Shown piece after piece: positions 5,244 to 10,755 of a stretch of DNA of 10,755 bases. The DNA comes from Actinomycetes bacterium (lineage in GTDB: Bacteria; Actinomycetota; Thermoleophilia; Solirubrobacterales; Solirubrobacteraceae): positions 1-10,755 of the forward strand of contig JAEXXR010000255.1 in NCBI GenBank assembly GCA_023405705.1, written 5' to 3'. Position numbers and translations under genes: made by a program. Positions within the stretch are counted from its first letter, which is position 1. Each line of letters begins with the position of its first letter. The notes beneath the pieces are model-generated. The model was given only the letters and a program-made list of their open reading frames with translations. It ran no database searches and had not been told where the DNA came from.

Positions 5244-7588
5244 CCCGCCTGCGCTGGCTTCTTCTGGCCGTTTTGGCGTTGCTCTTCGTGGCGGCGACGC
5301 CGGCGGTCGCGCAGTCGGCGACGCTCAGCGTCGCATTCTCGCCTGACCCGACCGAGGACATCGCGGTGACCGTGACGGCGTCCGGCACAGCTGACGTGAG
5401 CGCGCGGCTGTACGTGTTCGCGATAGCCGGCTCGAGCGCCTGCCCATCAACGGCGTCCGGGCTGTCGATCGCCTACGAGCTCTCCGGCGGCGGCCCCTGG
5501 TCCGGCGGCGGAGACGCTGTCGCCGCCGGCGCTTTCTCCCGCAGCTACACCTACAAGCCCAGCGACGCGACCGCCTACCGCGTCTGCGCGTACCTGGCCG
5601 CGACGCCGACCCTTCCACCACAGGCATCAGGCACAGGGTTGCTCATGCCTCGTGAACCGGTCGCGGAGGTGGCGGTCGCGGAGTCCAGTGACGCGACTGA
5701 AGAGGAGGCGGTGACCTACACGGTGACGGGCTCGACCGAGGTCGCCCGCCGGCTCTACGTGTTCGCGACGCAGTCGTCGTCGGGCTGCCCGGCGAGAGTG
5801 TGGGACATGTCGGTCGCCTACGAGCTCTCCGGCGGCGGCCCCTGGTCCGGCGGCGGTGATCCTGTCGCCGCCGGCGCCTTCCAGCGCACTTACAGCTACA
5901 CGCCCCGCGACAGCGGCACCGTCCAAGTCTGCGCCTACGTCTCCGAATCCCCGAGCGACACCCCCAACGCCACCGGCTCCCGAACCACCACCGTCCGCGA
6001 ACCAACCGCGACGCTGACGGTCACCGCGCCATCCACGGGCACGCGAGGCCAGCCCGTGAGTATCGCCGTCAGCGGCGACACCGAGCAGGCCCGCCGCCTG
6101 TACGTCTTCGCGACGCCCGGCGCGAGCGAGTGCCCCGCGAGAGCGTGGGACCTGTCGATCGCCTACGAGCTCTCCGGCGGCGGCCCCTGGTCCGGCGGCG
6201 GAGACGCTATCGCCGCCGGGCCGGTCTCACGGACCTACTCGTTCACGCCGACGCAGGGCGGTACCCGTCGCATCTGCGCCTACGTCACCGAGTCCTCGTC
6301 GGACACGCCCCACGCGGCGGCGGGCGCGAGCGTTGAGGTCCACGATCCAGACGCTCCGCCGTCGAGACGTCCGACGCCGTCGGCCTGGAAGCTCGGCATC
6401 GACGTGCCAGCGACCGTGCATCAGGGCGAGCGCGTGCCGATCAGACTGACCGGGCAGGCCGTTTGGGCCACGTCGCTGCTCACGTTCGTGGGGCCGAGTA
6501 GCACGGCGTGTAAGCGGACCGCCTGGGAGCACTCGGGCTCGGCCGGCGTCAAAGCCGTCTCCTCGGTTCCACAGGCCGCCGGCGACATTGCGACCTCGGC
6601 GAGCTTCGGCCCGGCGGCGGCCGGGACCTACCGGGTCTGCTCCTACCTCACCTCCGACGAGGACAGCGTGCCGCAGAAGCTGGCGACCGCCATGTTCACG
6701 ATCCTGCCGGACCCGGCCCTCGTGCCCGTGCTCGTCAGTGCCAGCGGCGAAGAGCACCGCGACCGGCTCGTGCTGGTCTGGAAGCGCGGCGCCAACGACG
6801 AGAACGACACGATCACGGTGTACCTCAGCGATCCCGCCGCCGGAGCCGAGGCGCACTGGTCCGGCGTCGTCGACGGCGGTGACGCTCGCGTCTCGCGCCC
6901 GGGGCCGAACTATCGAGCGGTTCTGCCGCATGTCGGCTACCGCAAGTTCTGGTGGACCATCACCCGCCCGGGGCCGTACCGGTCCAACACCGTCAGCGAG
7001 ACCCGGACCGCGCGCGTGATCCCGCGGCCGATCGACCGCGCGGCCGCGAGAGCCAGCGCCAAGTTGCGCCTGAGCAAGTCGAGCAAGCGACCGGGAAGCG
7101 CGCATGTGATCGTTCGCTCCTCACCGCGCGCGAAGGTCACCGCCGTCGTTCGACAGACGGGACGCGTCGTGAAGCGCTGGACGTTCACCGGCAACTTCGA
7201 GGCGCGCAACACGCTCCGGCTCGCGCTCAGCTGCACGACCCGCGGCCCATACCGCGCGGAGATCGCCATCGTTGACCCATACGGCGCGCGCGTCACGCGA
7301 CGCGTCTCCTGGAACATCACCGGCCGCTGCGATCGGCTGCGGGCTGCCGAGCGCCGCCGCGCGGAAGCCCGCCGTCGAGCCGCTGAGCGCCGGCGCGAAG
7401 CCGAACGTCGCCGGCGCGAGGCAGAACGCCGCCGGCAAGAGACGCCGGCACCCCCGAGCAGCGGCGGCGGCAACCCGTACGCGGGCATGAACTGCTCCGA
7501 GATCGGCCACGACTTCTGGGTCACGCCTGGCTCGGACCCAGAGCACGACGCTGACGGGGACGGGCACGCCTGCGAGTCCTACGCCTGA
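5240..7588 (+). CDS. Secreted beta-repeat protein with C-terminal Excalibur domain
   Basis: 782 aa. Residues 1-24 are a signal peptide (LLLAVLALLFVAATPAVA). Three repeats of exactly 115 residues follow (about 26-140, 141-255, 256-370). Each has RLYVFA, a Cys pair (68/116, 183/231, 298/346) and the strand-loop AYELSGGGPWSGGG. A fourth, diverged unit spans about 383-488 (Cys 424/467). Residues 490-697 are further beta-rich, possibly Ig-like segments. Residues 699-735 are an almost pure Arg/Glu/Ala helix, and 745-782 are an Excalibur motif (NCSEIG, then DPEHDADGDGHACES). The Cys pairs likely form disulfides outside the cell. The repeat family is not one I can name; a cell-envelope, adhesion or matrix role is inferred from architecture. 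ATG 5240 overlaps the nuclease stop and no separate SD is seen, so translation is probably coupled. The shared Excalibur module suggests a common Ca-dependent site of action with the nuclease. Confidence 0.88.
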   Translation: MTRLRWLLLAVLALLFVAATPAVAQSATLSVAFSPDPTEDIAVTVTASGTADVSARLYVFAIAGSSACPSTASGLSIAYELSGGGPWSGGGDAVAAGAFSRSYTYKPSDATAYRVCAYLAATPTLPPQASGTGLLMPREPVAEVAVAESSDATEEEAVTYTVTGSTEVARRLYVFATQSSSGCPARVWDMSVAYELSGGGPWSGGGDPVAAGAFQRTYSYTPRDSGTVQVCAYVSESPSDTPNATGSRTTTVREPTATLTVTAPSTGTRGQPVSIAVSGDTEQARRLYVFATPGASECPARAWDLSIAYELSGGGPWSGGGDAIAAGPVSRTYSFTPTQGGTRRICAYVTESSSDTPHAAAGASVEVHDPDAPPSRRPTPSAWKLGIDVPATVHQGERVPIRLTGQAVWATSLLTFVGPSSTACKRTAWEHSGSAGVKAVSSVPQAAGDIATSASFGPAAAGTYRVCSYLTSDEDSVPQKLATAMFTILPDPALVPVLVSASGEEHRDRLVLVWKRGANDENDTITVYLSDPAAGAEAHWSGVVDGGDARVSRPGPNYRAVLPHVGYRKFWWTITRPGPYRSNTVSETRTARVIPRPIDRAAARASAKLRLSKSSKRPGSAHVIVRSSPRAKVTAVVRQTGRVVKRWTFTGNFEARNTLRLALSCTTRGPYRAEIAIVDPYGARVTRRVSWNITGRCDRLRAAERRRAEARRRAAERRREAERRRREAERRRQETPAPPSSGGGNPYAGMNCSEIGHDFWVTPGSDPEHDADGDGHACESYA
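5315..6349 (+). repeat. Three tandem 345-bp coding repeats
   Basis: Three in-frame units at 5315-5659, 5660-6004 and 6005-6349. A 43-bp stretch encoding the AYELSGGGPWSGGG core is identical in all three (5469-5511, 5814-5856, 6159-6201), at spacing of exactly 345 bases. Units 1 and 3 share 57 identical bases (5462-5518 and 6152-6208). The flanks of the core are more diverged. Confidence 0.9.
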
Positions 7589-7608
7589 AGTCTGGCTGGA
7601 TCCGGACT
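7589..7608 (+). terminator. Stem-loop right after the Excalibur gene stop
   Basis: AGTCTGG-CTGGAT-CCGGACT begins at the base after the stop codon: 7 pairs including one G-U, with a 6-base loop. No T-run follows. It lies in the 144-base gap between convergent genes, where a terminator is expected; the function is only inferred. Confidence 0.3.
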
Positions 7609-7732
7609 GCAACTGCATGCGCGGCCAAGGCGGCGCTCGCACGGCACCCGACCCTCGCAGCGGTCGAGATGCGCCCAGTCCGGTACTAGCGCCAACGTCA
7701 GCTCGCGCGAACGTGACTTGCGCCATTGCGGC

Positions 7733-9193
7733 TCAGGATGTCGGCGATCTGCTGCTCGGCCACGGGAGGCGGTCCCACGCGGCCGCGAGCAGCGGGTTCT
7801 TCGACGTTCTGACGTCAGGTAATGCGATCTCAATATTCCATGTGCGGCGGTCGGGGTCAGCCAGGACCTCGAGAAGTGGACTAGGGTCCCCGACAGCACG
7901 GAGCACATCGACGAGACGCTCCAGGGCTCGCAGCGATGCGACGGTCGTCGCGATCGGAGGTTCGGGAAGGAACTCCCCGAGGAACTGACTGTTTGCGCCC
8001 CAATACGGCTCGAGCGTCGCCACGATCGCGATCCGGGGACGGTCAGTCGGGATCGCCGCGAAGGAAGGATGCCCGTCGTTGAGCAGGCCGTTAGTTCGAG
8101 CTACCTGTCCGTATGCCTTGCCGATGCAGCGTTGGACGTCCGCCTCGAGCTTGTTTCCGCCCATCCGCGCGAGGTGACTCATCCGAGTCGACTTCACCTC
8201 GATCAGGACGACGAGCTCGTCGAAAATGACGAACCAGTCGATCGAGCGTTGATCGCCGTCGTACACGATCTCGGGAAGGACAGATCCGTTCGGGATGAGC
8301 TGCAGTTGCCGACCGACATACTCTTGGCTGACCACGCCAATGTCCCGTGTGAACGCATTGACCTGAGCTTTGTCGAGTGCGTCTACTGCGGCGAAATAGA
8401 GCGCGGAGGCAGAGAGGCGCTGGAACACGAAGTGGGGTTGAGGGGCGATGTGACGACCGTCGGGGAGCGTCACAAAGGGACGGCTCACGAGCGGATTGAA
8501 CTCGTGGTGGCGCAGTCGGATGTCGGGCTGCTCGGCCTTCTTGGAGTCTGCGCGGACTTGGTCGAAGCTTCCGAGAAATTGCTCCTCGAAGACCTGTCTG
8601 ACCGTGTCGACTGAGAAATGCGGTTCGATCGGACCAGCTCCTTCCCGGAGCGAAGGCCAGGTGGGGTCAAAGAACCCGGCGTTCGCCTGGGTGCTCGCAG
8701 CGAGGATGAAGCCGGCGACGACGAAGCGCTCCAGCGAGCAACCAAGCAGGCGCTCTATGAGTGCGCTATCGAGGATCTCGGTGGGGAGCGTGTCGACGTT
8801 CTCGAACATGGCTCCAACGCGACTGATCTCTTCGAAGTGGGACTGCTGGTAGCGGAACTGCTCGAAGGACGTGCGGACCAAGAATGCGCCGACCGTCTCG
8901 CTGGTATCCAGTGGTGCGGATGCCAGCGGGGAGTCCAGCTCGTTATAGACCGAGCAGATCTGCAGCACGTCCTTCTCCGTAACGCCTCTCGCTCGATGCT
9001 CGTTGCCGCCGACGATGCTTGCCTTGGCGGCCGCGGCGATGGCCCACGGGAAGCGGATCCGATCGCTCAGCCACGCATCCTGCTCATACATCGCGACCGA
9101 TGTCTGAGCCAAGGCGATAAGCAGCTCGCTTGGGCGGTGGCGGCGGACCCGCTGAGAGAAGTCGCCGTATCTGGTGCGGGCGGTGCGCATCAT
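7733..9193 (-). CDS. PD-(D/E)XK nuclease-like protein of unknown function
   Basis: 486 aa, no signal peptide or clear membrane span. The C-terminal part shows a restriction-endonuclease-like pattern: E291 in SQEYVGRQL, D319 in RSIDWFVIF, E332-V-K334 in LIEVKSTRM and Q363 in AYGQVARTNGLL. Together these give E...D...ExK...Q with hydrophobic strands between. The N-terminal 250 residues are mostly helical with no family I recognise. Such proteins cut DNA with Mg2+; the active residues appear present, but target and role are unknown. The gene is alone and convergent with the Excalibur genes. Its base composition is clearly less GC-rich and its codons less biased than the neighbours, suggesting separate acquisition. 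ATG 9193 (followed by a second ATG) is the first possible start after an in-frame TGA at 9205-9203; no SD is visible. The gene call is firm and the fold call is from motifs only. Confidence 0.82.
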   Translation of the reverse strand: MMRTARTRYGDFSQRVRRHRPSELLIALAQTSVAMYEQDAWLSDRIRFPWAIAAAAKASIVGGNEHRARGVTEKDVLQICSVYNELDSPLASAPLDTSETVGAFLVRTSFEQFRYQQSHFEEISRVGAMFENVDTLPTEILDSALIERLLGCSLERFVVAGFILAASTQANAGFFDPTWPSLREGAGPIEPHFSVDTVRQVFEEQFLGSFDQVRADSKKAEQPDIRLRHHEFNPLVSRPFVTLPDGRHIAPQPHFVFQRLSASALYFAAVDALDKAQVNAFTRDIGVVSQEYVGRQLQLIPNGSVLPEIVYDGDQRSIDWFVIFDELVVLIEVKSTRMSHLARMGGNKLEADVQRCIGKAYGQVARTNGLLNDGHPSFAAIPTDRPRIAIVATLEPYWGANSQFLGEFLPEPPIATTVASLRALERLVDVLRAVGDPSPLLEVLADPDRRTWNIEIALPDVRTSKNPLLAAAWDRLPWPSSRSPTS

Positions 9194-9389
9194 TGCAGTG
9201 CATCAGACTGGAGCAACGCTCGCGCCTGCAAGCGCTGCTCGGCATGCTGTGCGCCGGAGAAGTGGCGGTCAACGCAGCTGGCGGCTCGATACCTCGGCCG
9301 CGACGGCCATCGTCGACACGCTGGTGGCCTAGCCGGCGGGGCGCGTCGGCAAGCTCATCCGAGGGCGCTGCTTCCGCTCACGAAGATGG

Positions 9390-9409
9390 TCCGTAATGCC
9401 CGTTACGGA
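9390..9409. promoter_or_regulatory. Perfect inverted repeat, candidate operator
   Basis: TCCGTAA-TGCCCG-TTACGGA: two perfect 7-base arms around a 6-base centre. It lies between divergent genes, about 130-150 bases from the right-hand start and 200 from the left-hand one. It fits a dimeric regulator site better than a terminator, as no T-run follows. Function inferred. Confidence 0.4.
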
Positions 9410-9533
9410 ATACACAGGGTGATTCGCGTCAAGATCTGATCACAGCGAAATTGCGCCAACTTTGAACGCGCAAACAGAGATCCTGATGTTTGTCAGGTTT
9501 CTTTCAGGCCAAGTCCCGGCGATCACGCGCGGG

Positions 9534-9539
9534 TAAGCT
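9534..9539 (+). promoter_or_regulatory. Possible -10 box for leaderless transcript
   Basis: TAAGCT fits TAnnnT and lies exactly 6 nt before GTG 9546, the spacing usual for leaderless actinobacterial mRNAs. No convincing -35 at the matching distance. Confidence 0.3.
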
Positions 9540-9875
9540 GTGAGCGTGCGCAAGGTCAGCGGGTTCACGCCGGTCAGAAAGAAGACGACCTATCCGTACG
9601 AGTTGTGGCTCGATGGGGGTGATGAGGTCAACCAACTCGAAGCGGGGATCGACTTTCATAGATCTCCCCGCGCCGTCGCCGCGACCATCAACTCATATGC
9701 CAAGAGCCACGGTTTCGTGGCCGTCGCGTTCGCAGTCCGGCTGCACAGCACGAGAGGCCCCTTGGACGGGGTAGAGGTGTGGGGCGATCCCAGCCGCCCG
9801 GTGGAGCTCGGCGTCCCAGAGCACGTTAGACGCATGCTGGATCAGCGCCGCAGGGGACGCAAGATCCCTGCGTAA
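9540..9875 (+). CDS. Small conserved-looking protein of unknown function
   Basis: 111 aa from GTG 9540, or 109 aa from GTG 9546. I do not recognise the family. Codons are mostly GC-ending and the protein reads as a folded domain: VRKVSGFTP and TYPYELWLDGG at the N-terminus, SPRAVAATINSYAKSHGFVAVAFAVRL as a helix then strand (about 42-68), and VEVWGDPSRPVELGVPEHVRRML near the C-terminus, ending in a basic tail (QRRRGRKIP). No signal peptide, membrane span or metal site is visible. The basic ends could suit nucleic-acid binding, but that is weak. There is no Shine-Dalgarno before either GTG. A TAAGCT box 6 nt before GTG 9546 supports that start on a leaderless message. It stands alone, with a stem-loop after its stop. 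Confidence 0.6.
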   Translation: MSVRKVSGFTPVRKKTTYPYELWLDGGDEVNQLEAGIDFHRSPRAVAATINSYAKSHGFVAVAFAVRLHSTRGPLDGVEVWGDPSRPVELGVPEHVRRMLDQRRRGRKIPA

Positions 9876-9882
9876 TGCCTGA

Positions 9883-9904
9883 GCGTTGCATCCGAATACA
9901 ACGC
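9883..9904 (+). terminator. Weak stem-loop after the small gene
   Basis: GCGTTG and CAACGC arms (6 pairs) enclose 10 bases, 7 nt after the stop at 9875. It is followed by GATTTCGCC, which holds only three T. It overlaps a second small hairpin, GCGA-TT-TCGC (9903-9912). Possible terminator, unproven. Confidence 0.28.
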
Positions 9905-9983
9905 GATTTCGCCTCGTTCTAATAGTCTCAACGCTATCGCGGCGTCGACCGCTTTCGGCAACGATCAGCCTCCTCAAACGAAC

Positions 9984-9988
9984 GGAGG
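9984..9988 (+). promoter_or_regulatory. Strong Shine-Dalgarno before a 21-codon ORF
   Basis: GGAGG, 4 nt before ATG 9993. It is one of the best ribosome sites in the window, yet the frame it opens stops at 10058. Confidence 0.45.
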
Positions 9989-9992
9989 ACCA

Positions 9993-10058
9993 ATGGCAGA
10001 TCGTCGAACCGATGTCGGTGCTGTGGGCGCCTGGACTACGAGCGGTTCAGCCCGCTGA
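9993..10058 (+). CDS. Putative 21-aa leader peptide or frameshifted gene start
   Basis: ATG 9993 opens a 21-codon frame (MADRRTDVGAVGAW...) ending in TGA at 10056-10058, 38 nt before the GTG of the next gene. The strong GGAGG argues that ribosomes start here. The next gene's own frame is open from 9926, and from about 10028 it has strongly GC-ending codons (reading RLDYERFSPLRPARSG) but no ATG or GTG before 10097. So the short ORF may be a real leader peptide coupled to the nuclease gene, or the true N-terminus cut off by a frameshift between about 9995 and 10030. Confidence 0.3.
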   Translation: MADRRTDVGAVGAWTTSGSAR

Positions 10059-10096
10059 GGCCCGCGCGAAGCGGCGTCGTCAAGATCAGCCCAACC

Positions 10097-10642
10097 GTGT
10101 CCACGATGCCGCGCCGGCGAAACTGGACCCAGCGTTCACAGCAGGCGATCGATGGAACCACGATCGGATTGCTGACGCACGAAGCAATCACCACCTTGCT
10201 CGTCGACATCGGTGCGCGGCCGGCGAACGCCGCAATCGAGCGATCCGTCAGCGGCCTGCTGGCGCCTCTTGCCGCTGCGCCGGTTGAGCGGATGCGCGCA
10301 CGCCAGCGAATCGTCGGGATGGTTGCGGCCTACTTCCGGCTGTTCGCGTGCGAGCAGGCTGGCTGGGAGCCAGTCGGGGCAGAGATTGTCGTGGGAGGAA
10401 CGCGGATCGACGCGATCTGGCAGCGGGCCGGAGCGCCATCGATTGCGTTTGACGAGATCAAGACGTCCCCTGCGGCGGCCGGGGCGGCCGCAGGACTGGT
10501 GCGCGCGCAAGTAGACGGCCAGATCGAGGAAGGGCGCCAGCTGTTCGGAACGGCGTTTCGAGGCGTGCGGATCGTGCGGCTGCATCCACCGGCCTCATCG
10601 GAGTGGGTGCCTGCCGGTCGGTGGGGGAGGCAGGGTCCGTGA
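10097..10642 (+). CDS. Small PD-(D/E)XK nuclease-like protein
   Basis: 181 aa from GTG 10097 (ATG 10106 is an alternative). The central part carries a nuclease-type signature: D105 in TRIDAIWQR, then E120-I-K122 in AFDEIKTSP, and Q142 in VDGQIEEGRQLF, followed by a strand (VRIVRLHPP). This is the D...ExK...Q order of PD-(D/E)XK folds. The N-terminal 80 residues are helical. I cannot name the family or target. No Shine-Dalgarno precedes GTG 10097, and the frame shows coding-like bias upstream to about 10028, so the true start may be earlier or disrupted. The next gene starts inside its stop (GTGA), so the two form an operon; such nuclease pairs are often defence modules, which is inference here. 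Confidence 0.68.
   Translation: MSTMPRRRNWTQRSQQAIDGTTIGLLTHEAITTLLVDIGARPANAAIERSVSGLLAPLAAAPVERMRARQRIVGMVAAYFRLFACEQAGWEPVGAEIVVGGTRIDAIWQRAGAPSIAFDEIKTSPAAAGAAAGLVRAQVDGQIEEGRQLFGTAFRGVRIVRLHPPASSEWVPAGRWGRQGP
10626..10630 (+). promoter_or_regulatory. Ribosome binding site of the last gene
   Basis: GGAGG lies 8 nt before GTG 10639, inside the end of the upstream nuclease gene. It supports that GTG as a real start. Confidence 0.55.
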
Positions 10643-10755
10643 CCGAGGACACGCCAGCGGTGGCGGACGACGCGACGCGCGAGCGGGTTGCGCGATCCTT
10701 GCGCGAGGCGGCCGCGGCGAACGGCGGGCGGCTGCCGCGCGGCGTCCTTGAGGAG
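10639..10755 (+). CDS. Start of an unknown gene, cut by right edge
   Basis: 39 codons from GTG 10639, open to the end of the window, beginning MTEDTPAVADDATRERVARS. Codons are strongly GC-ending. The visible part is an acidic lead followed by an Ala/Arg-rich helix; no motif allows a family call. The start overlaps the stop of the nuclease-like gene by 4 bases (GTGA) and has a good GGAGG, so the two are almost certainly co-translated partners. Confidence 0.6.
   Translation, partial: MTEDTPAVADDATRERVARSLREAAAANGGRLPRGVLEE

Larger units (their letters stand above)
9194..9539. other. Non-coding gap with divergent promoter potential
   Basis: No gene is supported here. It separates the leftward nuclease-like gene from the rightward small gene and should hold both promoters. 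From about 9410 it is AT-richer. Visible elements are the inverted repeat at 9390-9409, a TTGAAC (9462-9467) that could be a -35, two TCAGG copies 11 bases apart (9493-9497, 9504-9508) and TAAGCT at 9534-9539. Confidence 0.45.

Noticed and set aside
5469..6201. CRISPR-like array from the regularly spaced identical 43-bp units
   Set aside because: Units are in frame, 345 bases apart, and the intervening sequence is also homologous coding repeat, so they are protein repeats.
8069..9439. Plus-strand open frames opposite the 486-aa gene
   Set aside because: Translations are antisense-like with no domain; the minus frame is continuous and carries the ExK signature.
9886..10287. 133-aa plus-strand frame overlapping the small nuclease gene
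   Set aside because: Its second half is Arg/Ala-rich shadow of the nuclease frame. Only the short stretch near 9990-10030 looks coding-like, noted under the frameshift finding.

Overview
The window is very GC-rich DNA with GTG/ATG starts, stop-start overlaps and secreted Excalibur-domain proteins. It looks like a high-GC actinobacterium. A soil lineage such as Solirubrobacterales/Thermoleophilia is my guess from protein style alone, since no rRNA or housekeeping gene is present to prove it. The content is accessory: an integrase, a ubiquitin-conjugation-like operon, secreted nuclease genes and two PD-(D/E)XK-type proteins.

Left part (1-4106, all minus strand). A tyrosine recombinase (4106 to 3072) is followed by about 340 bases of non-coding, partly AT-richer DNA with a near-perfect 18-bp palindrome. 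Then comes a two-gene operon. Its first gene encodes a soluble ComEC-like metallo-beta-lactamase-fold hydrolase (2730 to 1555). Its second gene overlaps that stop by 4 bases (GTGA) and encodes a protein with an N-terminal E2 (Ubc-like) domain and a C-terminal E1/ThiF adenylation domain, which runs off the left edge. The E2, E1 and MBL combination matches the bacterial ubiquitin-like operons predicted by comparative genomics. Related E1/E2 systems (CBASS Cap2, Bil) act in phage defence. The expected peptidase (JAB) and Ub-like partner are not visible and may lie beyond base 1.

Middle part (4386-7588, plus strand). Two genes overlap by ATGA and encode secreted proteins. The first is an Excalibur-linker-staphylococcal nuclease protein with all catalytic residues. 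The second is a 782-aa protein with three near-identical 115-residue Cys-pair repeats, one diverged repeat, further beta-rich segments, an Arg/Glu-rich helix and a C-terminal Excalibur motif. Together they suggest a Ca-dependent extracellular nuclease with a cell-envelope or matrix partner.

Right part (7733-10755). A convergent 486-aa gene of visibly lower GC (minus strand) carries an E...D...ExK...Q nuclease signature. About 350 non-coding bases with an inverted repeat follow. Next are a small unknown gene with a possible leaderless start, a second, small PD-(D/E)XK-type protein (10097-10642), and a GTGA-overlapping gene that leaves the window. The frame pattern upstream of the small nuclease gene suggests either a leader peptide or a frameshifted 5' end.

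I saw no tRNA, rRNA, CRISPR array or insertion-sequence transposase.
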